This document shows, one piece after another, positions 47,248 through 56,192 of a stretch of DNA of 64,000 nucleotides. The position numbers and the translations under genes were made by a program. Numbering within the stretch: the first letter of the stretch is position 1; each line of letters starts with the position of its first letter. Below the pieces are notes generated by a model. It made no database searches and was not told the origin of the DNA. It saw nothing but the letters and a program-made list of their open reading frames with translations. Source of the DNA: Bradyrhizobium diazoefficiens (GTDB lineage Bacteria; Pseudomonadota; Alphaproteobacteria; Rhizobiales; Xanthobacteraceae); assembly GCF_016616235.1 (NCBI RefSeq), contig NZ_CP067100.1, positions 2,663,001-2,727,000 on the forward strand. Reading direction: 5' to 3'.

Positions 47248-50200
47248 TCACTCAGCACGGACCTTGAAATGCGCGTAGCGAAGCGCAAGGGTGGGCAGGA
47301 CAAGCAGACTAAGTGCCATCGAGGTCATGAGGCCTCCAAGGATGACGATCGCCATCGGGCCCTCGATTTCACGACCTGGCTCACCTGCGCCGATGGCGAG
47401 CGGCAGCAATCCTAAGCCGGTCACGAGAGACGTCATCAGGATCGGAACAAGACGATCCGCCGCACCCTCGATCGCAGTTTCGGGTCCCCATAGACGACCA
47501 TCGATGAGGACGAGGTGCTCGTAGTGGGAAACCATAAGAATCGAGTTCCGCAGCGTGATTCCGAACAGCGTGACGAAGCCGACCATCGATCCGAGCGAAA
47601 GCAGACCGCCCGTCAATGCGAGTGCGAGCACGCCACCGACCAATGCAAACGGTAGATTGATCATCACCAGCAACAGATTTCGCCAATGGCCCGTAGCCAT
47701 CGAGAGCAGAACGACGATGCCCGTCCCTGCCAGCAAAGCATTGACGATGAGATCGCGCCGCGAGCGGGCTTGAGCCTCGGCCGCTCCTGCAAATTCAATG
47801 TGCGCGCCGGGTGGAAGTTTGACTTCGCGGGCAAGCTTACGCTTGGCGGCGGCCACGAAGGATTCGAGATCGCGTCCACTGACGTTCGCCGTTACGGTCT
47901 GAACGCGCTGCGCATTCTGATGCTGGATCTGATAGCGGCCCGACGTTTCATAGACGTCTGCGATCTGCTTGAGCAGAATGTAGGCGCCGCTCGGTGTGCG
48001 CACCGGCAGGTCGCCGATCTGGGTGAGCCGGGCGCGGGCAGGTGCATCGAGGATCACGATGATATTGAAGACGGCGTTCCCTTCATATCCCTGGCCGACG
48101 ACGTCGCCCTGATAGGCGGTGCGCACCAGCTCAAGCACTTCGACCGCATCGAGTCCCCAACGCTGCAGATCGGTCGGCCGAAGCGTCACGTTGACCTGCG
48201 GCATACCGGGGGGCGTGCGTCGCTGCACGTCGGCGGCGCCCCCGACTTCATCGAGCTCTCGCGCGACATCGCGTGCAGCGCGGTCGAGTGAATCGAGATC
48301 AGGCCCGTAGATGTTGATGACCACCGCCGCGGTGAAGCCGGATACGGTTTCCTCTACGCGCTCCGTCAGATAGGTCTTGCTGGAGAAGGAAATTCCGGCG
48401 AAGTCGGCGAGGGCTTCCCTGATGCGCGTTTCTGCTTCGGATTGAGCCTGACCCGAGAGCCTTGGCTCCAAATCGACCTCGAACTCGCTGGAATGCGGGC
48501 CGACCGTGTCGATGCCGGCCTCGGCTCGGCCTGCATGCTGCGCCACCCTGCGGACACCCGGGATGTGCCGGAGCGCCTCTGTCATCAGCTTGCCGATACG
48601 AAGAGATTCGTCGAGCGAGGTGCCGGGGATTGCCGAGACGTGCAGAATCAAATGGCCTTCCCGCAGATCTGGCAGGAAAGTTCCGCCAAAGAAAGGCAGC
48701 ATCGCCGCGCCGGCAATCGTGACGGCTGCGGCCACCGTCATCACCAGCTTCGGGAAGCGGCCGATACGACGCAGCAAGGCCTGATAGTGGCGGCGGGACC
48801 AACGCGCTGCCAGCGGATCATGCAGGCGTTGTTCGCCGGTTCTCCCGACGAGGAGCAGCATGGAAAGCGCCGGCGTCACCGTCAGAGCGACCGCAAGCGA
48901 TGCGATTACGGCCAAGATGTAGGCGACGCCCAAGGGACCGAACAGACGGCCGGCAATGCCCGAAAGCGCGAGGACTGGAAAGAACACCAGCAGCACCGCA
49001 AACGTCGCATAGGCAACTGCGGTACGCACCTCGAGGAAAGCGTCCAGCACGACGAGAGCTTCGGCTTTCGGCACCGTCGTTCGGCGATTTTCGCGCAACC
49101 GGCGTACGACGTTCTCGACGCCGATCACGGCGTCATCGACGACTTCGCCGATTGCGATTGCGAGGCCTCCCAGAGTCATCGTGTTGAGAGTTTCGCCCAT
49201 CCATTGCAGCGCGAGCACGGCCGATATCAACGAAAGGGGGATTGCCGTGCAACTGATGATCGAGGTGCGCCAGTCGAACAGAAATAGAAAGAGAACGACG
49301 ACCACGAGCGCTCCGCCAATCAACAGGGCTTTGAGGACGTTGTCGGTCGCCGCATCGATGAAATTGGCCGGACGAAATATATCGGCATGGAGCTTGACTC
49401 CGGCCGCCTCGAGGCCAGGTCGCAGCTCTTCCAGTGCGGCTTCCGCGCGAGTGGTGACCTCTCGCGTATTCGCGCCATACTGCTGGCTGACCATGAGCAT
49501 GATGCCAGGCACGCCGTCGATGAGAGCAGCCCCGATCGGCGGCTCGGGGGCGGCCGCGACCGTGGCGACGTCGCCGAGAACCACGCTTGCGCCGCCTTCG
49601 TGCAGAAGCACGGTGCGGGCCAGCTGGTCAGGCGTTAGCGACTGTCCCTGGGTTTGCAGCGTGATGCGCTGATTGGCGGTGTCGATGAAGCCGGCGCCGC
49701 GCACGCCGGTGGCCTTGCGCGCGGCGGCCAGCACATCATTCAAGCCGACCCGGAAGCGGATCAGATCGTCCGGGCGGACCTGCACTTGCAGAGACCTGAC
49801 ATCCTTGCCGTAAGTCGAGACTTGTGCCACGCCCTGCACGGCGAGAAGCCGTCTTGCCACGGTCCAGTCCGCAATGGTGCGCAAATCCATCAGCGAACGC
49901 TGGTCGGACGTGAGGCCAATGACCAGCACCGTGCCCGCCAGCGGGGTCAATGGCGTCATCGACGGCGGCTGAACGCCTTGCGGCAGCCGCGCGGCCACGA
50001 CGGCTAGACGTTCGGTTACCAATTGGCGCGCCCGATAGATATCGCTGCGGGGCTGGAAGACGACGGTTACGACCGAGAGGCCCTGGATCGATGACGAACG
50101 CAGACTCTCGACGCCGGCCAGGCCGTTGATCGACGTTTCGATCGGTTGCGTGACCAGGATCTCGACATGCTCCGGGCTGAGGCCGGGGGCTTCCGTCTGG

Positions 50201-50382
50201 ATCGTGACCTGCGGCGGTGCGAATTCCGGGAAGACCCCGTATTTGGCGTCGCCAAGTGCGAACAGGCCGTAGCCCAGGAGGGCAAACGAAAGCGCGAACA
50301 CGATGCCGCGGAAGCGGATGGCGAACGCGACGAGAGCGGCTTGCGGCCCTGACCTGCCGGAGCCGGTGTCATCAGTCGTCAT
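47248..50382 (-). CDS. RND efflux pump inner-membrane protein, CusA/CzcA-like
   Basis: This 1044-residue protein has twelve membrane segments and two large periplasmic loops, with the RND signature GLAIAIGEVVDDAVIGVENV in helix 4. It is nearest to the heavy-metal (HME) group in form (PPQVTIQTEAPGLSPEHVE and YGPDLDSLDRAARDVARELD), but the substrate is not certain: export of a metal ion or organic compound is possible. The ATG at 50382 overlaps the adaptor gene by 11 bp. No outer-membrane factor gene is adjacent. It is convergent with pqqA. Confidence 0.88.
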   Translation of the reverse strand: MTTDDTGSGRSGPQAALVAFAIRFRGIVFALSFALLGYGLFALGDAKYGVFPEFAPPQVTIQTEAPGLSPEHVEILVTQPIETSINGLAGVESLRSSSIQGLSVVTVVFQPRSDIYRARQLVTERLAVVAARLPQGVQPPSMTPLTPLAGTVLVIGLTSDQRSLMDLRTIADWTVARRLLAVQGVAQVSTYGKDVRSLQVQVRPDDLIRFRVGLNDVLAAARKATGVRGAGFIDTANQRITLQTQGQSLTPDQLARTVLLHEGGASVVLGDVATVAAAPEPPIGAALIDGVPGIMLMVSQQYGANTREVTTRAEAALEELRPGLEAAGVKLHADIFRPANFIDAATDNVLKALLIGGALVVVVLFLFLFDWRTSIISCTAIPLSLISAVLALQWMGETLNTMTLGGLAIAIGEVVDDAVIGVENVVRRLRENRRTTVPKAEALVVLDAFLEVRTAVAYATFAVLLVFFPVLALSGIAGRLFGPLGVAYILAVIASLAVALTVTPALSMLLLVGRTGEQRLHDPLAARWSRRHYQALLRRIGRFPKLVMTVAAAVTIAGAAMLPFFGGTFLPDLREGHLILHVSAIPGTSLDESLRIGKLMTEALRHIPGVRRVAQHAGRAEAGIDTVGPHSSEFEVDLEPRLSGQAQSEAETRIREALADFAGISFSSKTYLTERVEETVSGFTAAVVINIYGPDLDSLDRAARDVARELDEVGGAADVQRRTPPGMPQVNVTLRPTDLQRWGLDAVEVLELVRTAYQGDVVGQGYEGNAVFNIIVILDAPARARLTQIGDLPVRTPSGAYILLKQIADVYETSGRYQIQHQNAQRVQTVTANVSGRDLESFVAAAKRKLAREVKLPPGAHIEFAGAAEAQARSRRDLIVNALLAGTGIVVLLSMATGHWRNLLLVMINLPFALVGGVLALALTGGLLSLGSMVGFVTLFGITLRNSILMVSHYEHLVLIDGRLWGPETAIEGAADRLVPILMTSLVTGLGLLPLAIGAGEPGREIEGPMAIVILGGLMTSMALSLLVLPTLALRYAHFKVRAE

Positions 50383-51436
50383 CGCCGCCCCGAAGCTCGC
50401 TCTTGGCTTCCTCGGACAACAGGACCTGCGCGCCCCGCATGACGATTTCGGATCCCGATGGGATGTCCCGGACGACGTAGTCGTCATCGGAGACCGGCTG
50501 ATCCATGCTGATCGGATGCCGTCGAAAGCTGTCGGGGCTTACACGCAGGTAGACCCACGATCGACCCTGCCATCGCACGATCGCCGTGTCCTCGATGAAC
50601 ACCCCCTCGTAGGTGTTGCCCGATGGCACATAGACTGTGGTGTTCATGCCGGGCAGCAGGCCGCTATCGCCCGGCACGGAGAAGAAATAGCTCAATCCCT
50701 GAATGCGAGGGTCGGTGCGCGTTGCCGGAGAGATGTATTGCAGATCGATATTCGCATTCCGCGTCGGCGCCTGCGCCAGCGCCGTTCCCGGAGTGCCGGC
50801 GACAGTGACGCCGGCCGGCAGCGTCACCTGAACCAGAAGCTGATCGCGTTCGATCAGCCTGACAATGGCAGGCGAGCGCTCGACGATTCCCCGGCCGATG
50901 ACCGGCCCCCATTCCTGCTTTGCTGTTGCGGCGAGAGTCCTGAGCTGTGATTCCGCTGCGGTCAGCGCGGCCTTGTCGACCCGTAACGTTCCCTCCGCCG
51001 TCTCGGCTTCCTTCTTCGGGAGGGCCGCGGAGTCGACGAGATTCTTGGTCCGGTCGTATGCGCTCTTCGCGACTTCGAGTTTGGCCTGGGCCGTCTGGAG
51101 TTGGGCTTGCGCATTAGCGTAGCTGTTTGTGAGCTCCGTAATGCGGGAGATATCGAGCACGGCGCCATAGGCGCGGAATTGCTCGGTATGCGGAGCTGCT
51201 TCCAGCGCCGCGGTTTCGAGCCCGACCTGCGCCTGCTGACTCGGCGTCAACTTGACCACCGGCTGGTCGCTGTCTGCGGTGCGGGAAGGCTCAGTGCGGC
51301 CCGCATTCGACTTGTCCGGCTGCGTCTCCGCCGCCGCAGCTCGCCCGCCGCAAGCCGTGACAACCCAAGTGCTGGCGACGAGCACCAGCACGCAGACTGC
51401 GGCCACGCCGCGCCGGGAGGTTTCCGTAAGAGCCAT
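50372..51436 (-). CDS. RND efflux periplasmic adaptor, putative lipoprotein
   Basis: This protein of about 354 residues is of the HlyD/CusB type. A lipobox-like Cys at the end of the leader (WVVTACGGR) suggests an outer-leaflet anchor. The hairpin region has coiled-coil character (NAQAQLQTAQAKLEVAKSAY), and the later barrel and membrane-proximal domain has YEGVFIEDTAIVRWQGRSWV. It bridges the RND pump to an outer-membrane channel encoded elsewhere. It is first of two genes; the second overlaps by 11 bp. Confidence 0.85.
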   Translation of the reverse strand: MALTETSRRGVAAVCVLVLVASTWVVTACGGRAAAAETQPDKSNAGRTEPSRTADSDQPVVKLTPSQQAQVGLETAALEAAPHTEQFRAYGAVLDISRITELTNSYANAQAQLQTAQAKLEVAKSAYDRTKNLVDSAALPKKEAETAEGTLRVDKAALTAAESQLRTLAATAKQEWGPVIGRGIVERSPAIVRLIERDQLLVQVTLPAGVTVAGTPGTALAQAPTRNANIDLQYISPATRTDPRIQGLSYFFSVPGDSGLLPGMNTTVYVPSGNTYEGVFIEDTAIVRWQGRSWVYLRVSPDSFRRHPISMDQPVSDDDYVVRDIPSGSEIVMRGAQVLLSEEAKSELRGGDDD

Positions 51437-51649
51437 CAAGCCCGTTAGCAGTTGTCGGGAACCAGCTTATTGACGAAATTGGTGGGCGGCAAGGCGCCGG
51501 TTGCACGTCCGTCACTTCTGCAATGGTCGTTGCGCTTGGGCGCGAAGCCGTGACCATTCCCGCATGGCTCACGCCCGTTTGAAACCTCCGGCTGCCTCAG
51601 GCGTAGGTTTTTATGGTAGTTTCTTGGCGATCCCTGAAGGATTCCCGGC

Positions 51650-51859
51650 ATGAACCCGATCGAGCTTGTGGTGACTGTGTGTGCGGTGCTCTCGCCTGCG
51701 ACTTGCGAGGAGCAGCATCTGATGTTCAACTATGGCGGCTCGCCGGCGCAATGCGCCATGGCCGCGCCGCCCTATATCGCGCAATGGATCGGTGATCACC
51801 CGAAATGGCAGGCGGTGCGCTGGCGCTGCGAATATCCGCACCCGAATGACAAGGCGTGA
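51650..51859 (+). CDS. Small Cys-containing protein
   Basis: This 69-residue frame starts MNPIELVVTVCAVLSPATCE and has four cysteines, the later ones in PAQCAMAAP and WRCEYPHP. The head could be a short signal sequence. AAGGA stands before the ATG. The end QWIGDHPKWQAVRWRC looks like a family that I recall as unnamed in Bradyrhizobium. Function unknown; disulfide-bonded periplasmic protein is likely. Confidence 0.6.
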   Translation: MNPIELVVTVCAVLSPATCEEQHLMFNYGGSPAQCAMAAPPYIAQWIGDHPKWQAVRWRCEYPHPNDKA

Positions 51860-51863
51860 GACG

Positions 51864-52217
51864 CTACTTCGTACAATCCTTCAGGTCCTTGTCGGCGATC
51901 GAGAACACCGCGTCCGCCCTGATCTCGATGTCGCGAACGATGCACTGGCGTGCATTGGGATAGCTGACCTTGGCGTCGTAGCGGCCCGGCTCGACGCCGG
52001 TGATGCGCAACCGCTCGTCGTGGTCGACCTCCTTGTCCTTGTCGTTCAGGCATTGGTTCGGGCCCCAGTCGGTCTTGCCGGCGGGCGAGAGCTGGAAGCC
52101 CGAGATCGTCTCGGTCGTCAGATTCCAGAGCCTTATGCCCTTGCCCTTCGCTTGCGCGAGCGCCGCGCCCGGCATCGCACCCAAGAGGATGCCGATCGCA
52201 ATCAACTGACGCCGCAT
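51864..52217 (-). CDS. Small secreted protein of unknown function
   Basis: This 117-residue protein has a signal peptide (to GAALA). The mature domain begins KGKGIRLWNLTTETISGFQL. It has the repeated theme of short beta strands with Cys (NQCLNDKD, ARQCIVRD, LKDCTK). GGGAGG precedes the ATG at 52217. The mature part resembles a small jelly-like periplasmic domain, but I cannot name a family. It ends convergently with the gene ending at 51859, 4 bp away. Confidence 0.6.
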   Translation of the reverse strand: MRRQLIAIGILLGAMPGAALAQAKGKGIRLWNLTTETISGFQLSPAGKTDWGPNQCLNDKDKEVDHDERLRITGVEPGRYDAKVSYPNARQCIVRDIEIRADAVFSIADKDLKDCTK

Positions 52218-52263
52218 GCTGAACCTCCCTCGCAGCTCATTTGGCTCAGTTGACCACGAGTTC

Positions 52264-52974
52264 TCATTTCGATTCAAGCGGGAGCGCCGCGAGCTCGGCC
52301 CTGATCCTGGCAAGCTCAGCCTCGTTGCGCTCGGCGCGCGGAACGGCGATCGGCACCTCCTGCACAATGCGCGCCGGGCGCGGCGACAGGAAGAACAGGC
52401 GGTCGCCGAGACGGATCGCATCGTCCAGGTTGTGGGTGACGAGCAACGTCATCACCGGGCGGCTCGCCACCAGCATTGCGATCTCGTCGCGCAGGCGGCC
52501 GGCGAGCGCTTCGTCGAGCGAGGCGAGGGGCTCGTCGAGCACGAGCAGATCAGGTTCGACCGCGAAGGCGCGGGCCAGCGCGACGCGGCGGGCAAGGCCC
52601 AGCGACAATTCGCCGGGAAAGTGGCTGCGGTGCGCGTCCAGCTCCAGGATCCTGAACAACTCCGACAATTTTGCGTCGGTGACATCGGGGGCGGCGAGCC
52701 GCACATTCTGCTCGACCGAGCGCCACGGCAGCAGCCGCGGCTCCTGGAACACCATGCCAATGCGCGCCTCCGGCGGCCGTGCAATGCGCCCCTGAAAGTC
52801 GCGGTCGAGCCCGAGGATGATGCGCAGCATCGTGCTCTTACCGCAGCCCGACGGGCCGATCAGCACGCCGACCTCGCCGGATTGAAGCGCAAACTTGACC
52901 GGCGCCAGCACCTCCTGCGTCCCGCCCGCAGCGCTCTTGAAAGTCTTGCTCGTGATCTCGACTTCAAGCCGCAC
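52264..52974 (-). CDS. ABC transporter ATPase, TauB/SsuB-like, altered signature
   Basis: This 236-residue ATPase has Walker A GPSGCGKST, Q-loop MVFQEPRLLPW, Walker B LLVLDEPLASLD and a switch His in LVTHNLDDA. The signature is LSLGLARR where LSGGQ is usual. Its 5' end overlaps the permease gene by 11 bp. With the two genes upstream it forms a TauABC-like importer in the quinoprotein block. The signature change may reduce or alter ATPase activity but related proteins in this setting may share it. Confidence 0.85.
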   Translation of the reverse strand: MRLEVEITSKTFKSAAGGTQEVLAPVKFALQSGEVGVLIGPSGCGKSTMLRIILGLDRDFQGRIARPPEARIGMVFQEPRLLPWRSVEQNVRLAAPDVTDAKLSELFRILELDAHRSHFPGELSLGLARRVALARAFAVEPDLLVLDEPLASLDEALAGRLRDEIAMLVASRPVMTLLVTHNLDDAIRLGDRLFFLSPRPARIVQEVPIAVPRAERNEAELARIRAELAALPLESK

Positions 52975-53701
52975 GGGGCCGCCACCGTGTTGCGCGGGCT
53001 TCGAACGGCTGCACCAGCAAGGTCTCGATGACGAGCACGACGACGGCGAAGGTCAGCGAATAGGCCAGCAGCCGCGGCGTGTCGAACAGCTGGAAGGCGA
53101 CGCCAATCTCGAAGCCGACGCCGTTCGGACGTCCCAGCAGCTCGGCGACCAGCACAATCTTCCATACCAGTGATAATCCGGAGCGGGCGGACGCGGCGAT
53201 ATAGGGCGCAAGCTGCGGCAGCACGACGTGGCGGAAGGCGCGCCAGCGCGGCATCGCGAACACGCCCGCCATCTCGTCGAGCGAGCGGTCGAGCGCGCGC
53301 GTGCCCTCGCGCAGGGTGACGATGGCGGTCGGCAGCTTGTTAATGGCGATCGCCGCGATCGCGGCCGCTTCAGTCAGGCCGGCCCAGATATAGGCCAGCA
53401 CGATCACGACCAGCGCAGGCAGATTGAGCAGCAGGATCAGCCAGGGATCGCCAAGCCGGTCAGCGAGCTTAACCCGCCCCATGAGATATCCGACGGCGCT
53501 GCCGAGCGACATCGCCAGCACGAAAGAGAGCGCGACGCGGGCCAGCGTCGCGCCGAGATGCAGGAACAATGCGCCGCTCGATGCTTCCGCGATCATCACC
53601 TGAAGCACGGCGGGCGGAGAGGGCAGCTTTGCGCCCCCGACGAACAGCGCCGCCGTCCACCAGATCGCCAGAAACAACGCAAACGAGACCAGACGTAGCA
53701 C
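52964..53701 (-). CDS. ABC transporter permease, TauC/SsuC-like
   Basis: This 245-residue inner-membrane protein has about six helices. The docking loop is visible as RSLDEMAGVFAMPRWRAFRH. The GTG at 53701 starts one nucleotide after the binding-protein stop, which favours it over an upstream start that would lie inside the previous gene. The order is binding protein, permease, ATPase. Confidence 0.87.
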   Translation of the reverse strand: MLRLVSFALFLAIWWTAALFVGGAKLPSPPAVLQVMIAEASSGALFLHLGATLARVALSFVLAMSLGSAVGYLMGRVKLADRLGDPWLILLLNLPALVVIVLAYIWAGLTEAAAIAAIAINKLPTAIVTLREGTRALDRSLDEMAGVFAMPRWRAFRHVVLPQLAPYIAASARSGLSLVWKIVLVAELLGRPNGVGFEIGVAFQLFDTPRLLAYSLTFAVVVLVIETLLVQPFEARATRWRPRAA

Positions 53702-53702
53702 C

Positions 53703-54683
53703 TCAGTCTCCGAGGACGGCGTGATAGAACGTGCCGGGATCGAGCTCGGCCGCGGAGCCGACCAGGTCGCGGCCGCCGATCTCGGCGAGCACGCGGTAGA
53801 GCACGCGCGCATCGGCCTCCTCCTCTGCGATGGTCCGGCGCGGGATGCCCTCGCGGTAGCGATCGCGATATGTCCTCAGCATGGCAGCATCGGTCGCGCC
53901 GGTGAGCGGCGCGATCTTGTCCCAGGCCTCGTCCGAGGTCACGAGCAGCTGCTTCGCCTTGCGGGTCATCGCGATGAAGCGCGCCACCGCATCGCGATGG
54001 CTCGCCGCCCAGCTCTCGTCGAAGACGTAGCCGACCGCAGAGACCGCGCCCTTGGCGCCCAGCTTCGGCAAAATCTCTTCGATCCCGGCGAGGCGCCGAA
54101 AACCCTTGGCCTCAAGCTGGGCGCAGAAATTCCAGAAATTGAGGCTTGCATCCATCTCGCCGTCGAGCGCCTTGGCGGCGATCAATGGCGGGGCACCATA
54201 GACGATGGTCGCAGCGGACTTGAGCTCGATGCCGTCCTGCTTCATCCGCGCCTGCAGCAGCAGCCAACTCTTGTCGATCGGGCCGCCGCCAACGCCGAGC
54301 TTGCGGCCCTTCAAATCGGCCAGCGTCTTGAGCGGCGAGGACGCCGGCACCATCAGCGCGCCAAGCGCGCTGGAATAGGGATAGAAGGTGAGCCTAGCGC
54401 CGAGCGCGCGCTCGCGCGACACCCAGAGCCAGTCGGACAGGATGATGTCGGCATTGCCGGCGCGCAGCGCGATCTTGCCGGCTTCGGGGCTGGCAAGCTC
54501 GGTGACGTCGAGCGACAGATCGGCCTCCTTGTCGAGGCCGCTGGCGCGGATCGCGGCCAGCTCCCAGGAGAATGTTCCGGTCTTCTGCACCGCAAGGCGG
54601 ATCGTCTGCGCGGCCCGTCCGGGCGCGGCTAGCGTCAGCACCAGCGTCGCCGCGAGCGCAAGAGTTCGACCGAGTGCTCTCAT
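53703..54683 (-). CDS. Periplasmic substrate-binding protein, NitT/TauT-like
   Basis: This protein of about 326 residues has a signal peptide (to PGRAAQ). The mature part starts TIRLAVQKTGTFSWELAAIR and has KLGVGGGPIDKSWLLLQARM, like the binding proteins in quinoprotein loci. The ligand is not known. It faces a small divergent gene (87-bp gap). The start at 54683 gives the best leader, but 54734 is possible. Confidence 0.82.
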   Translation of the reverse strand: MRALGRTLALAATLVLTLAAPGRAAQTIRLAVQKTGTFSWELAAIRASGLDKEADLSLDVTELASPEAGKIALRAGNADIILSDWLWVSRERALGARLTFYPYSSALGALMVPASSPLKTLADLKGRKLGVGGGPIDKSWLLLQARMKQDGIELKSAATIVYGAPPLIAAKALDGEMDASLNFWNFCAQLEAKGFRRLAGIEEILPKLGAKGAVSAVGYVFDESWAASHRDAVARFIAMTRKAKQLLVTSDEAWDKIAPLTGATDAAMLRTYRDRYREGIPRRTIAEEEADARVLYRVLAEIGGRDLVGSAAELDPGTFYHAVLGD

Positions 54684-54770
54684 CACGTTGTGCGCCGTTT
54701 CCTCTGACAGAGTGCTTTTCAGGACAATACGCATAGCATAGCTTTGGTCGCAACCAGCGGGAGGACGCGC

Positions 54771-55130
54771 ATGAATCTGGCGAGACAGCTACGACCGATT
54801 GTCGCCGCATTGGCGGTGATGGCGTCGGCCCTGCACGCCACGCGTGCCGAAGAGGCCAATGATTATCCCACCTCGGCGCGCGCCGAATACGTCTATGGCT
54901 GCATGAAGGCCAATGGCGAGACGCGGGCTGCGATCGAACAATGTTCCTGCTCGATCGACGTCGTCGCCTCGATCGTCCCCTATGAACGCTACGTCACCGC
55001 CGAGACCGCGCTCAGCATGTCGCAGGTCCGCGGCAATCTCGGCACCCAGTTCCGGACATCAGAACAGGCGAATTCGGCTGTGAATGATTTGCGCCGTGCG
55101 CAGGCGGAGGCCGAGGTGAGGTGTTTCTGA
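54771..55130 (+). CDS. Small secreted four-Cys protein of the quinoprotein block
   Basis: This 119-residue protein has a signal peptide (to RAEEA). The mature part is mainly helical, with cysteines in VYGCMK, IEQCSCSIDV and EVRCF, probably two disulfides. GGGAGG lies before the ATG. I recall such proteins in PQQ dehydrogenase regions of other rhizobia, but their role is not known. It is divergent from the TauABC-like genes. Confidence 0.65.
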   Translation: MNLARQLRPIVAALAVMASALHATRAEEANDYPTSARAEYVYGCMKANGETRAAIEQCSCSIDVVASIVPYERYVTAETALSMSQVRGNLGTQFRTSEQANSAVNDLRRAQAEAEVRCF

Positions 55131-55145
55131 TTTGGCATCGCAGTG

Positions 55146-55312
55146 TCTCACCCTCCCCTGGAGGAGGCTCGATCGCGCGCAGCGCGAGCGGGGTGGGGTG
55201 ATCCCTCAACTCGGGCAGTGTTGGATGGGGAGAGACCGTCACCCCACCCCGTCCCACATTTCGCGACGCTCAATGTGAGCCGACCCTCCTCCGCCAGGGG
55301 AGGGTGCTCCGC
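55146..55312. repeat. Long composite inverted repeat between convergent genes
   Basis: CACCCTCCCCTGG (55149-55161) is complementary to CCAGGGGAGGGTG (55294-55306). Inside it, GGGTGGGGTGA (55191-55201) pairs with TCACCCCACCC (55239-55249). From memory this is a type of intergenic repeat common in this genus. It may end transcription of both flanking genes. Confidence 0.6.
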
Positions 55313-55315
55313 GCC

Positions 55316-56143
55316 TCACGTCCCCGGCTTTTCCACGTCCCACTCATTGCGGAACACGTGCCCATCCGTGTCCTTCGCCTCCGCGCGGAAACGCTTGGCG
55401 CCGTTGGAGACGTAGGTGAAGCGCAGGTTGGGATCTTCCGAGATCGAGATGCCGCCTTCCATCGACAGCACGGGGCTGTCGTCCTGCGTCAGCTTCAGCT
55501 GGTTGATGAAGAAGGCGGGAATGTAGAGCTGCGTGACCTGGTCCATCTGCAGGCCGGAATTGTTGGGATGGCCGATCATGATCTGCGCCTCGCGGATGCG
55601 GCTCGCCGGCGGCGCCTCCTCGCGCGCGAATTGCCGGTAGCGCATCTGGCCGAGCCGGTTTTGGGCTTCCTCGGCGTTCTTTCCCGCCGGCGCCGAGCAG
55701 CCGCCCGAGGCCTTGACATAGGTCTTGGAGACGTAGAGCTGGCCGTCGCTGAGCTCGGCGACCGCGTGAACGTCGGTGTAGTTGTTGATGCGCACGCGCG
55801 TCGAGATCTCGGTGACGTTGGCATCCGCGCCGAGCTCGAACTTGGCCGCCATCGGCGCCGGGTTGCGATCAATCACCAGCGTGATCGAGCGGATGCGGCG
55901 GTTGTCAGCCGGCGACAGCTTGCTGCGCAGGGTCACCGGCACGATGGCCGCGTCCTCGGCGCGATAGGGCATCTCGATGCCGATGACATCGGCGCCCTCG
56001 TTCATCGGACGGTTGTTGAAGATATCCTGCACCAGGCCCGGCCAGGGATCGTAGGCTTCCTCGGCTTGCACCGGCACGGCGAAGGCGATGCCGAGCAATG
56101 CGGCGATCAGGGGCAGGCGGCGTGTGCATCCCGTCATGGTCAT
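55316..56143 (-). CDS. Quinoprotein-associated SoxYZ-like carrier protein
   Basis: This 275-residue protein has a signal peptide (to VQAEE). It combines a SoxY-like part with the Cys in ASGGCSAPAGK and a SoxZ-like part (IGHPNNSGLQMDQVTQLYIP). In SoxYZ the Cys carries a sulfur substrate; fused forms in PQQ dehydrogenase regions have an unknown cargo. The hydrolase encoded next to it (SoxH-like) fits a carrier-and-hydrolase pair. The ATG at 56143 or 56137 may be used. Confidence 0.85.
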   Translation of the reverse strand: MTMTGCTRRLPLIAALLGIAFAVPVQAEEAYDPWPGLVQDIFNNRPMNEGADVIGIEMPYRAEDAAIVPVTLRSKLSPADNRRIRSITLVIDRNPAPMAAKFELGADANVTEISTRVRINNYTDVHAVAELSDGQLYVSKTYVKASGGCSAPAGKNAEEAQNRLGQMRYRQFAREEAPPASRIREAQIMIGHPNNSGLQMDQVTQLYIPAFFINQLKLTQDDSPVLSMEGGISISEDPNLRFTYVSNGAKRFRAEAKDTDGHVFRNEWDVEKPGT

Positions 56144-56192
56144 GGTCCCCGGAGTCAGCGAAGCTGATCTCCTGCCCATCGTAGCGCGCCCG

